This document shows, piece by piece, positions 26,991 through 34,511 of a stretch of DNA of 64,000 nucleotides. The notes beneath the pieces are model-generated. The model was not told the origin of the DNA. It did no database searches and worked only from the letters and a program-made list of their open reading frames with translations. This stretch comes from Thermoactinomyces mirandus (GTDB lineage Bacteria > Bacillota > Bacilli > Thermoactinomycetales > Thermoactinomycetaceae). The translations under genes and the position numbers were made by a program. Numbering within the stretch: position 1 is the first letter of the stretch; the number at the start of each line of letters is the position of its first letter. The stretch covers positions 62,001-126,000 of the forward strand of contig NZ_JACEOL010000014.1 in assembly GCF_013868055.1 (NCBI RefSeq). Direction: 5' to 3'.

Positions 26991-27515
26991 TTATTTGTAT
27001 AGTTTGTTAACGCCATCGATATCATCTTTTTGCGGGGTGTATAAAGTAAAGCGATTGCGTTCCGTATTCATCAGAGATGACCAATTTGTATGGGCCAGGC
27101 CAAGAATATGACCCAATTCATGACCGATTACACTGCGGCTGAAATTTGTATCGTTGTTTGAATCGTAGTAAGTATTGATTTTCGTGACCCAGGCATCCGT
27201 GCATGAATCCATCCCTGTCTGCCAGTAAGAATATCCAAAATAATTGTCCGAACTGGAATAATAGGCATCGATCACTCCGGATGAAGAAGAATCTCCCTGG
27301 ACAAAGCGCCGGTTATTTTGCGCTTCATTCCAGTCGCGCATCGAAGCTGCTGCAATTGTTTTGTGTTCCTCATTAATACTTCCGCCCCAGCGGACGTAAA
27401 CATAATAATAGTCACACAGACGGTCGCCGGTGTAACTGTATGCGAAAGTATGGGAAGGGAGAATCCAGACGAGAAACGGAATAATGAGCAGAAAGATCAT
27501 TGCTGTTTTTTTCAA
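26991..27515 (-). CDS. Secreted matrixin-like zinc metalloprotease
   Basis: A 174-residue exported enzyme with a signal peptide (about 1-25, ending SHTFA). The metzincin zinc motif HELGHILGLAH is at 132-142 and a Met-turn SLMNT at 147-151, both hallmarks of M10 peptidases. It is short and appears to consist of only the catalytic domain, with no evident propeptide switch. Two Cys (34 and 105) might form a disulfide, notable because a BdbCD pair lies 2 kb away. The start is TTG 27515 with AGGAGG about 8 nt upstream. It is first gene of a likely pair with the lipoprotein. Confidence 0.85.
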   Translation of the reverse strand: MKKTAMIFLLIIPFLVWILPSHTFAYSYTGDRLCDYYYVYVRWGGSINEEHKTIAAASMRDWNEAQNNRRFVQGDSSSSGVIDAYYSSSDNYFGYSYWQTGMDSCTDAWVTKINTYYDSNNDTNFSRSVIGHELGHILGLAHTNWSSLMNTERNRFTLYTPQKDDIDGVNKLYK

Positions 27516-27718
27516 CTTGATTTCCTCCTAAAAACAGGAACGTCTGCTGTATACTTAACATAAATGGTATCATTATGGTATCAATTATTTAAGTTATTAT
27601 ATTATAATATATTTGTCTAATATATTTACATATATTTGATTAGTTTTAACAAGATATTAACCAGACAAAAAGAAAATCCAGCCCATATGGACTGGTTGAC
27701 AGATGTATAAAGTTTGTA

Positions 27719-27799
27719 TTATTTTTTACAATCACAGTCTGGACATTTGCAATCCGGAGTTCCACATTTATCACATTTGGAGAGAACCAATTGATTCAT
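27719..27799 (-). CDS. 26-residue Cys-rich, metallothionein-like peptide
   Basis: A minus-strand mini-gene with an excellent ribosome site (GAGGAGGTGG, 5 nt before ATG 27799). It encodes 26 residues, six of them Cys, in the array CDKCGTPDCKCPDCDC near the C-terminus. The CxxC and CxC spacings suggest binding of a soft metal (Zn, Cu, Cd) or an Fe-S-like role. No signal peptide is present. It stands alone between the matrixin gene and thiE. The family is unrecognised; function is inference from Cys content. Confidence 0.65.
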   Translation of the reverse strand: MNQLVLSKCDKCGTPDCKCPDCDCKK

Positions 27800-27921
27800 T
27801 GTTCCACCTCCTCAAACAAATTGGATTATATAGAATTATTTTATATCTCTATATATTGTATTATAACAGACTGCATTCTGCAAATAGAACATTTAGAAAT
27901 ATAAATATATTTTTTGTAATT

Positions 27922-27942
27922 CCCTTCCTTTGGCGGGAAGGG
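27922..27942 (-). terminator. Candidate terminator of thiD-thiE
   Basis: CCCTTCC and GGAAGGG form a stem just beyond the thiE stop on the minus strand, followed by AATTACAAAAAA (weak T run on this strand). Confidence 0.4.
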
Positions 27943-27979
27943 ATGCCTTGTTTTTTGTTAACAGATTCACAAAATGATA

Positions 27980-28621
27980 TCAACCGATCAGCATTTTCAG
28001 TTTTTGTGCCGCTGTTTTGGGAGAATCGCTTCTGGAAATGGCAGATATGACCGCAACACCGTCAGCACCGGCTTCCAAGACAAGTTTGGCGTTTTGCGGG
28101 TGAATTCCTCCGATTCCCACAATGGGAAACTCTGCTCCGACAGTTTTGCGAATTTCAGTAATTCTGCCAGGCCCGATTGCCTGACCCGCATCCTGTTTAC
28201 TCATGGTGACAAACATCGGCCCGACCCCTATATAGTCAGCGCCATCCCGTCTGGCTGCCAGTGCTTCGGCTGGAGTTTTGGCGGATACTCCCAGAATCCG
28301 GTTGTGCCCGATCAGTTTTCTTGCCTCCTGGACAGGAAGATCCTCCTGTCCAATATGGACTCCATCTGCCTCGAGGATGAGGGCCAAATCAACCCGGTCA
28401 TTTACAATGAAAGGAATGCTGTGATTTTTGCACATGGCGCGCAGGCGTTTTCCCAATTCTACCGCCTGATGCATGTGAAGCCGGGGATGTTTTTCCCGGA
28501 ACTGGAAACAGGTAATACCGCCGGCCATCGCTTTTCTCAAAACCTCTTCCGGTTTCTCGTTTGGACAATCCTGGCTACCCATGATGAAATAAACATTTAA
28601 CATTTGCCGGATTTCATTCAT
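27980..28621 (-). CDS. thiE: Thiamine-phosphate synthase
   Basis: Joins HMP-PP and HET-P to thiamine phosphate. The 213-residue TIM-barrel protein has the family motifs FQFREKHP, VNDRVDLALILEADGVHIGQEDLP and the phosphate-binding VGIGGI...GADGVAVISAI. The start ATG 28621 overlaps the thiD stop by 4 nt, so the two are translationally coupled. A TPP riboswitch was looked for upstream of thiD and not seen. Confidence 0.95.
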   Translation of the reverse strand: MNEIRQMLNVYFIMGSQDCPNEKPEEVLRKAMAGGITCFQFREKHPRLHMHQAVELGKRLRAMCKNHSIPFIVNDRVDLALILEADGVHIGQEDLPVQEARKLIGHNRILGVSAKTPAEALAARRDGADYIGVGPMFVTMSKQDAGQAIGPGRITEIRKTVGAEFPIVGIGGIHPQNAKLVLEAGADGVAVISAISRSDSPKTAAQKLKMLIG

Positions 28622-29424
28622 TTTTTCTCCTCCTGACGGTACGCCCAGTGGTTGGTCGGCCCGTTTCCTTTTCCCAGTGATAGTGGGTGGGAAATGGCTG
28701 CGGTAACAAATGCTTTTGCCTTGGCAATGGCATCAGGCAAAGAATCACCCTTTGCCAGTTGGGCGGCGATTGCTGCGGAAAATGTACACCCGGTTCCATG
28801 TGTGTTTTTTGTGTCGGTTTTCGGAGCGCTAAATGATTGGAAGTTACTCCCGTCGTAAAACAGGTCGACGGCTTTTTCTCCTACGTCATGACCTCCCTTG
28901 ATAATCACCGCTTGTGCTCCTTCATCGATCAATATTTGCGCGGCCTGTTTTCGTTCTTCCCAGTTGGTAATTTTCATGTCTGCAAGATATTCTGCCTCAT
29001 GCAAATTGGGAGTGATCACTGTGGCCAGCGGCAGCAGCCATTTTTTGAAAGAGGTGCGGGCATCACCGGTCAAAAGAAGGTGACCGCTGGTGGAAACCAT
29101 GACCGGGTCCACGACAAAGGGAGCCAAATGATGTTCGTTGATTTTGGCAGCGACCGTTTCGATGATTTCCGGTGAGGCAAGCATGCCGGTTTTGACCGCA
29201 TCGACCCCCAGATCCGTAACAATGGAATCAATCTGTTTGGCGACGATATCCGGATTGAGCTCAAGGACATCCTGCACTCCCAGTGTGTTTTGTGCGGTGA
29301 TCGCAGTAATGGCACTCATCCCGAAAACGTGCAGTTCCTGAAATGTTTTCAGATCTGCCTGAATTCCGGCGCCTCCACTGCTGTCCGATCCGGCGATGGT
29401 CAGTGCGCGTGCTATTTGATTCAT
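28618..29424 (-). CDS. thiD: Hydroxymethylpyrimidine (phosphate) kinase
   Basis: Phosphorylates HMP and HMP-P for thiamine synthesis or salvage. The 268-residue ribokinase-fold protein has TIAGSDSSGGAGIQADLKTF at the N-terminus and the anion-hole motif GTGCTFSAAIAA. The start is ATG 29424 with AAGGAGAGAC upstream. It is first gene of a thiD-thiE pair, lacking thiM and tenA. Confidence 0.95.
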   Translation of the reverse strand: MNQIARALTIAGSDSSGGAGIQADLKTFQELHVFGMSAITAITAQNTLGVQDVLELNPDIVAKQIDSIVTDLGVDAVKTGMLASPEIIETVAAKINEHHLAPFVVDPVMVSTSGHLLLTGDARTSFKKWLLPLATVITPNLHEAEYLADMKITNWEERKQAAQILIDEGAQAVIIKGGHDVGEKAVDLFYDGSNFQSFSAPKTDTKNTHGTGCTFSAAIAAQLAKGDSLPDAIAKAKAFVTAAISHPLSLGKGNGPTNHWAYRQEEKK

Positions 29425-29608
29425 GGTCTGTCTCTCCTTACTGAAGTTTCAAGCCTACACATTTTATAGCGTACCAGAAAACGGCAGGGGATGGAATGTG
29501 GATATAAGGGGCCAGCCGGAACAGGACAGCTTCGTATTAATGTAAAATGTATAAGGTATGTACTCAATCTGATTTTATTGTAAAATCTATTTGGAGGTGT
29601 CAGAAGAC

Positions 29609-30313
29609 ATGGCAAATAAACATAAAAAAGGGAAGAAAAACTCATTAAGCACGATTACCATGATTACCATTCTGGTTTTTCTGATTGGTTTTGGCGTGGT
29701 GGCTGTATACCAATCTGCTACAAATCGTCAAGACAAGCAGACGGAGACAGCCAGGACCTATGACATTGATTACACTGGCCAGCCAAGGATCGGGGATTCC
29801 AATGCACCTGTTAAAATTATGGAATTTGCAGATTTCAAATGTCCGGTTTGCAAGACTTTTGCGGAAACGGTTTACCCCCGGTTGAAAAAAGAGTACATAG
29901 ATACCGGCAAAGTGCAGCTGTATTTCAACAACTACCAATTTATCGGCGATGATTCAATCACGGCAGGCATGGCTGGTGAATCGGTGTATAAACAAAATTC
30001 TGAGGCATTTTGGAAATTTTATGAGACTGTTTTAAAAAATCAGAAGGATGAAACCACTGCATGGGCAACACCGGAATTTTTGCTGCAATTGATTAAAAAG
30101 GAAATTCCGGAAGTGGATGTGGAAAAAGTAAAAGAAGATTTGGAGAAGAAAACCTATCTGCAGGAGGTTATGGAAGATAACAGCAAGGCAGAGAATTTGA
30201 TGATTGCTTCGGTACCTACCCTCGTTATAAATGGGAAAAAGGTTGAGAATCCCCTTGATTACCAGGCCTTGAAACAAATGATCGAAGAAGAGTTGAAAAA
30301 CAGTGCCAAGTAG
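29609..30313 (+). CDS. bdbD: Membrane-anchored thiol-disulfide oxidoreductase BdbD (DsbA-like)
   Basis: Introduces disulfides into exported proteins. The 234-residue protein has a Lys-rich start, one membrane anchor (about 18-34) and a thioredoxin-like extracytoplasmic domain with the CPVC active site (Cys78, Cys81) and cis-Pro segment ASVPTLVING. ATG 29609 is preferred, 9 nt after GGAGG; the TTG at 29591 overlaps that site. The bdbC gene follows after 13 nt, completing the DsbA/DsbB-type pair. Confidence 0.92.
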   Translation: MANKHKKGKKNSLSTITMITILVFLIGFGVVAVYQSATNRQDKQTETARTYDIDYTGQPRIGDSNAPVKIMEFADFKCPVCKTFAETVYPRLKKEYIDTGKVQLYFNNYQFIGDDSITAGMAGESVYKQNSEAFWKFYETVLKNQKDETTAWATPEFLLQLIKKEIPEVDVEKVKEDLEKKTYLQEVMEDNSKAENLMIASVPTLVINGKKVENPLDYQALKQMIEEELKNSAK

Positions 30314-30326
30314 GTGTGTCCAGCAA

Positions 30327-30746
30327 ATGAAATCATTTATGAAAAAATACAGCCTTTATTTTGCCTGGCTGATTTCTCTGGTTGCAACGTCGGGAAGTCT
30401 GTTTTTTAGTGATGTGTTGGATTATACACCATGTACGTTGTGCTGGTGGCAGCGGATTTTCATGTTTCCTTTGGTGATTGTTCTGGGAATTGCAGCTTAT
30501 CGTGATGATCGCCGGATTGTTCCGTATGTCCTGCCTCTGTCCGTGTTGGGGACGGGTGTGGCTTTTTATCAATACTTGTTACAGAAAATCCCGCCGTTGA
30601 CACAGGTTAGTGCATGCGAAGCCGGCATTCCCTGTGACAAAGAATATATCAATTTGTTCGGATTTATCACTTTTCCTTTTTTATCAATGATTGCGTTTAT
30701 TCTTATTTTCGTTTGCTTGTGGGTGGCACGGAAAACAGCTGAATAA
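30327..30746 (+). CDS. bdbC: Disulfide bond formation protein BdbC (DsbB-like)
   Basis: Membrane quinone oxidoreductase that reoxidises BdbD. The 139-residue protein with four membrane segments has the first Cys pair in TPCTLCWWQR (Cys36, Cys39) and the second in CEAGIPC (Cys97, Cys103), both characteristic. I chose ATG 30327; ATG 30339 is also possible and the ribosome site is weak, consistent with coupling to bdbD. Confidence 0.93.
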   Translation: MKSFMKKYSLYFAWLISLVATSGSLFFSDVLDYTPCTLCWWQRIFMFPLVIVLGIAAYRDDRRIVPYVLPLSVLGTGVAFYQYLLQKIPPLTQVSACEAGIPCDKEYINLFGFITFPFLSMIAFILIFVCLWVARKTAE

Positions 30747-30835
30747 ATAGGCTTTTATACTGGGTGTTTGTCCGTTTTCCCGGCTGAAGAGAATCATAAA
30801 CTAAAGTGAGGTGTGTTAATGAAAGGAGACAGCCT

Positions 30836-31000
30836 ATGAAGGGAAAAGTGGTTACAGGTTCAAATTATGGATTTGGCAGATACGGACAGCGTTGGATTGC
30901 CATTGCAATCCTTGTTATTCTGATCCTTTTCTTCATTGGCTTTTTTGCGTTTTACAGCAATGTGGGTTTTGGCGGAGGGTTTGATGGGTTTTTCTGGTAA
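30836..31000 (+). CDS. Small Gly/Phe-rich single-span membrane protein
   Basis: A 54-residue protein with GAAAGGAGAC 5-10 nt before ATG 30836. The order is a basic Gly/Tyr-rich head (YGFGRYGQRW), one membrane helix (IAIAILVILILFFIGFFAFY) and a Gly-Phe tail (GFGGGFDGFFW). It recalls small YjcZ-type sporulation proteins in composition, but the layout is reversed and I cannot assign the family. A strong terminator follows. Confidence 0.7.
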   Translation: MKGKVVTGSNYGFGRYGQRWIAIAILVILILFFIGFFAFYSNVGFGGGFDGFFW

Positions 31001-31024
31001 AGTAAAGTTGGCTCATTTTATTTG

Positions 31025-31063
31025 AAGCCTGCTCTTTTTTTATAAAAGAACAGGCTTTTTTAT
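31025..31063. terminator. Bidirectional terminator
   Basis: AAGCCTG and CAGGCTT, extended by a TCTTTT/AAAGA pairing, form a stem followed by T runs on the plus strand. It lies between the small membrane protein and convergent sspI. Confidence 0.8.
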
Positions 31064-31095
31064 CATGGTAACGGTCCTTCAAACCGGGCCGGATC

Positions 31096-31314
31096 CTATT
31101 TCCTGGCAAGTGATTGGCGCAATGTTCCAATCATTTCTTCGCGGTCACTGGGGGAACTGTTCTGCCAGATTACTTCAAATAAAACACCGAGACCGGGAAG
31201 CAATTTTTCTTCCCCGCGTTGAATCGAATCGACAACCAGTTCTTGCAGTTCCTGCTCGTTCATGTTATGAATGTTGTTAATTACTGCGCCACGAATATCA
31301 AAATCCATATTCAC
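31096..31314 (-). CDS. sspI: Small acid-soluble spore protein SspI
   Basis: A spore-core protein made in the forespore. The 72-residue sequence matches SspI throughout (RGAVINNI, VVDSIQRGEEKLLPGLGVLFEVIWQ). GTG 31314 has AAGGAGGG about 7 nt upstream; ATG 31308 corresponds to the usual N-terminus and is an alternative. In other Bacillales the gene is also near ysgA and pheST, as here. Confidence 0.93.
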   Translation of the reverse strand: MNMDFDIRGAVINNIHNMNEQELQELVVDSIQRGEEKLLPGLGVLFEVIWQNSSPSDREEMIGTLRQSLARK

Positions 31315-31459
31315 AGGGTTCCCTCCTTTTTGGTTTTAGATTGTGCTTAAAATGGAACATTATCCAAAGAGAAACCGGTTATTTAAACAAATAAAAGATA
31401 TCTTATATTTAAGGGAAACTTTTTTGATGAAGAAAAGCGGCCTGATTTCCAAAAACGCA

Positions 31460-31490
31460 AGCGGAAAGGGGCGGATCCCCCTTTAGGATT
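31460..31490 (+). promoter_or_regulatory. Hairpin upstream of the KtrA-like gene
   Basis: AAAGGGG and CCCCTTT form a stem around a short loop (about 31466-31486) in the 229-nt gap before the KtrA gene. It may be a terminator or an RNA element. I could not match the ydaO (c-di-AMP) riboswitch consensus here. Confidence 0.35.
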
Positions 31491-31543
31491 AATTTTCTTA
31501 TGCAAGTATGGATCAGAGCGATACAAGTCTGGGGTGACCATGA

Positions 31544-32203
31544 ATGGGAAAAAATACCTTTGTCGTAATCGGTTTGGGCAGGTTTGGAAAAAGTATGGCG
31601 GTCACATTGCATGAGATGGGATATGAAGTATTGGCCATTGACAAAAATCCTGCCCTCGTACAGGAGATGGCCCAAATCGTCACACATGCGGTTGAAGCTG
31701 ACACAACCGAGGAAAATGTTCTAAAAGCCTTGGGAATATGGAATTTTGATATTGTGATCGTGGCAATCGGAAATGATATCCAGGCCAGCATCATGACGAC
31801 ATTGCTGTTAAAAGAAGTGGGTTGCAAAAAGGTTGTTGTCAAGGCCATCAATGAATTGCACTGGAAAGTTCTCGACAAAATCGGGGCTGATCGCGTTGTT
31901 TTCCCTGAACGGGATATGGGAGTAAGAGTGGTACATAGTTTAATTTCGCCCAATATCCTGGATTATATTGAGTTATCCAATGATTACAGCATTATTGAAA
32001 TCATTGCCAATGACTTCTTTTCGGGGAAAACCCTGCAGGAACTGGATATCCGCAAACGGTTCGGCTGTAATGTGATGGCCATCAAAAAAGGAAGTTCCTT
32101 CAATATTGCCCCTTCTGCCACCGATGTGATTCACCAGGGGGACGTCCTTGTAGTGATCGGCCATAATACAGATTTACTGAAGTTGCAGGCGAAAGCGGAA
32201 TGA
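31544..32203 (+). CDS. K+ uptake regulatory subunit (KtrA/KtrC-like RCK protein)
   Basis: Cytoplasmic gating subunit of a Ktr potassium channel. The 219-residue protein has the Rossmann RCK_N domain (FVVIGLGRFGKSMA, acidic end at LAIDKN) and a C-terminal RCK_C/TrkA_C domain (about 135-215, ligand site for c-di-AMP in relatives). The start is ATG 31544 behind GGGGTGA. No ktrB/D pore gene is adjacent. Its stop overlaps the next start (ATGA). Confidence 0.92.
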   Translation: MGKNTFVVIGLGRFGKSMAVTLHEMGYEVLAIDKNPALVQEMAQIVTHAVEADTTEENVLKALGIWNFDIVIVAIGNDIQASIMTTLLLKEVGCKKVVVKAINELHWKVLDKIGADRVVFPERDMGVRVVHSLISPNILDYIELSNDYSIIEIIANDFFSGKTLQELDIRKRFGCNVMAIKKGSSFNIAPSATDVIHQGDVLVVIGHNTDLLKLQAKAE

Positions 32204-33021
32204 AGCAGATTCATTCGATTACATCTTCAGATAACAGGCAGTTCAAACAATGGAAAAAGCTGAAAACAAGAAAGGAAAGAAAAAAACAGGGAGCTTTTCT
32301 GATTGAAGGGGAGCATTTGCTGGAAGAAGCCGCTGACGCACAATTAACTTTTCAGGCGGCCATTTTTTCCCGGACGGCAGAGGAAAAGATTACTCTATGG
32401 CTGGATAAGTTTCCGGAGCAAGTTCCTGTTTATGTATTGCTGCCCTCCTTATTTCACGAACTGACGGAGACAAAAACACCGCAGGGTATGGCGGCAGTGG
32501 TGAAATGGCCGTATTGGCCGCTGGAAAGGATTTGGCAGGAAAACAGACCGGAAAAGACTTTTTTGCTTTTGGATTGTGTTCAGGATCCCGGCAATCTGGG
32601 CACTCTGATCCGTACGGCCAAAGCGGCGGGAATTGATGGGATTTTCCTGGGAAAAGGATCTGTGGACCCTTTTAACGGGAAAGTCGTTCGGTCAGCGATG
32701 GGGGCCATTTTTAAATTGCCCCTGTGGCAAATGGACCTGGAAGAAGTGCTTCCCGGTCTGAAAAAGCGGGGAGTTACGATTGTCAATACATCTCCGCGGG
32801 CATCCCTGAATCATTTTGATTATACATTTCCCGATCGGGTTGCCATCCTGTTGGGAAATGAGGGAAGAGGGGTTCAGCAGGCCTTTGCAAAATATGTAGA
32901 TGTTGACCTGAAAATTCCAATGCCTGGTGAAACGGAATCCCTGAATGTCTCTGTGACCGGTTCAATACTTTTGTATGAGCGGATTCGCCAGCAATATTAT
33001 TTGCCGGATGGTTGCAGGTAA
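32200..33021 (+). CDS. SpoU-family RNA 2'-O-methyltransferase (YsgA-like)
   Basis: A SPOUT enzyme with an N-terminal L30e-like substrate domain (GAFLIEGEHLLEEA) and a knotted C-terminal catalytic domain. Motifs are 1 (DPGNLGTLIRTA), 2 (LLGNEGRGV) and 3 (IPMPGETESLNVSV). The exact rRNA target is not predictable from sequence. The 273-residue length is typical. It overlaps ktrA by 4 nt and precedes pheST, as ysgA does in Bacillus. Confidence 0.9.
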   Translation: MKQIHSITSSDNRQFKQWKKLKTRKERKKQGAFLIEGEHLLEEAADAQLTFQAAIFSRTAEEKITLWLDKFPEQVPVYVLLPSLFHELTETKTPQGMAAVVKWPYWPLERIWQENRPEKTFLLLDCVQDPGNLGTLIRTAKAAGIDGIFLGKGSVDPFNGKVVRSAMGAIFKLPLWQMDLEEVLPGLKKRGVTIVNTSPRASLNHFDYTFPDRVAILLGNEGRGVQQAFAKYVDVDLKIPMPGETESLNVSVTGSILLYERIRQQYYLPDGCR

Positions 33022-33041
33022 GTGCAAGGTTAGATTATAAT
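33012..33041 (+). promoter_or_regulatory. Candidate pheST promoter
   Basis: TTGCAG (33012-33017), an 18-nt spacer and TATAAT (33036-33041), starting at the end of the SpoU methyltransferase gene. Confidence 0.65.
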
Positions 33042-33047
33042 ATAAAA

Positions 33048-33412
33048 TAATTTTTGCTTAAAAGGGGCTGTTGGCAGACTGGTTGAACCGGAACAGAAAG
33101 GATGTTGAAAGCAACACAAGCAAGGCGAAGATAATGAGTTCCAAATCGCCTCACAGGTTTTTCCAAAGCCGGATACGGACAAAATTGCGATGAAAGAGAG
33201 GAGTAGGCAGTACGGCCTTTCAGGGAGGAAATGCCTTGACTGGAAGCATTTCCAGGGAAACGGCTGTTGAAATTCACTCTGGAGCTGACCCTTGAATGGA
33301 GTAGGGGGTACGGTATGACCGTTATTTCAATGAAGCGGAGAAAGAATTTCTTTCTCAATAAAGGGTGGTACCGCGGATCTCACGTCCCTTTGGGCGTGAG
33401 ATCTTTTTATTT
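33048..33412 (+). promoter_or_regulatory. T-box leader (tRNA-Phe sensing) of pheST
   Basis: The T-box core AAGGGTGGTACCGCGG is at 33361-33376, followed by a perfect terminator stem (GATCTCACGTCCC region pairing with GGGCGTGAGATC) and TTTTTATTTT. The likely specifier is TTC (Phe) at 33273-33275 within TGAAATTCACTCTGGAG. Confidence 0.93.
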
Positions 33413-33493
33413 TTTTGTATAATCTGCTATTTTATTCCTTGAATCTTACATTTATGGTACTAAATTGCATTTGGAAAGGAGAAGGAAATCATC

Positions 33494-34495
33494 ATGCGTG
33501 AGCGTTTGGAAGCCTTGAAAGGAGAGGCAGTTCTGGTAATTGGCAGAGCGCAGAGTTTGGATGAGCTGAGGGAAACAAAGATCAAGTACCTTGGCAAAAA
33601 AGGAGAACTGACAAGGGTATTGCGGGGGATGGGCAGTCTTCCTCCGGAAGAGCGACCCGTCATCGGCAGTCTGGCCAATGATATTCGTGGATGTTTGGAT
33701 CAAATGATCGCGGAGAAGGAAAAACAGCTGGAAGAAGCATCATTGTTGGAGCAGTTGCACAAAGAGGTCATTGATGTGACATTGCCTGGAATCAAACCGG
33801 AATCAGGCACGCTGCACCCGCTTCAGCTCATTATTGAACAGGTAGAAGACATTTTTGTGGGAATGGGCTTTGAAATCGCTGAAGGTCCTGAAGTGGAAAC
33901 CGACCAGTACAATTTTGAGGCGCTCAATTTGCCCAAAGGGCATCCGGCCCGGGATATGCAGGACTCTTTCTACATCAATCCGGAAATCCTGCTTCGGACC
34001 CATACTTCATCCGTACAGATCCGGACATTGATCGAAAAAGAGGGGAGTGTCCCGGTACGCATTATTTGCCCGGGCAAGGTATATCGCCGGGATGATGATG
34101 ATGCCACCCATTCGCACCAGTTTACACAGATAGAGGGACTGGTTGTGGACAGGGGAGTATCCATGAGTGAATTAAACGGAGTTTTGCTGACACTGATCGA
34201 GAAGATGTTTGGCGAAGGGACCGAAATGCGTTTGCGTCCCAGTTATTTCCCATTTACCGAACCCAGTCTGGAAGTGGACATTTTCCATCCTGAACAGGGA
34301 TGGGTGGAGATTCTGGGTGCAGGCATGGTACATCCACGCGTATTGGAAAATACGGGTTATAATCCGGAACGCTATACGGGATTTGCGTTTGGAATCGGAG
34401 TGGAACGAATTGCGATGTTAAAGTACGGCATTGATGATATTCGTCATTTTTATAACAATGATTTGCGCTTCTTGCGCCAATTCAAGACCGTCTGA
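33494..34495 (+). CDS. pheS: Phenylalanyl-tRNA synthetase alpha subunit
   Basis: Catalytic subunit of the class II heterotetramer. The 333-residue protein has an N-terminal coiled coil (1-85) and the catalytic core with HTSSVQIR (motif 2 region), [13 protein letters not shown] and [19 protein letters not shown] (motif 3). The start is ATG 33494 with AAAGGAGAAGG upstream. It forms an operon with pheT under T-box control. Confidence 0.98.
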   Translation: MRERLEALKGEAVLVIGRAQSLDELRETKIKYLGKKGELTRVLRGMGSLPPEERPVIGSLANDIRGCLDQMIAEKEKQLEEASLLEQLHKEVIDVTLPGIKPESGTLHPLQLIIEQVEDIFVGMGFEIAEGPEVETDQYNFEALNLPKGHPARDMQDSFYINPEILLRTHTSSVQIRTLIEKEGSVPVRIICPGKVYRRDDDDATHSHQFTQIEGLVVDRGVSMSELNGVLLTLIEKMFGEGTEMRLRPSYFPFTEPSLEVDIFHPEQGWVEILGAGMVHPRVLENTGYNPERYTGFAFGIGVERIAMLKYGIDDIRHFYNNDLRFLRQFKTV

Positions 34496-34511
34496 GAGGA
34501 GTGACTGAAGG

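Noticed and set aside
29425-29600. TPP riboswitch upstream of thiD
   Set aside because: The conserved CTGAGA/ACCTGA elements were looked for on the minus strand and not found.
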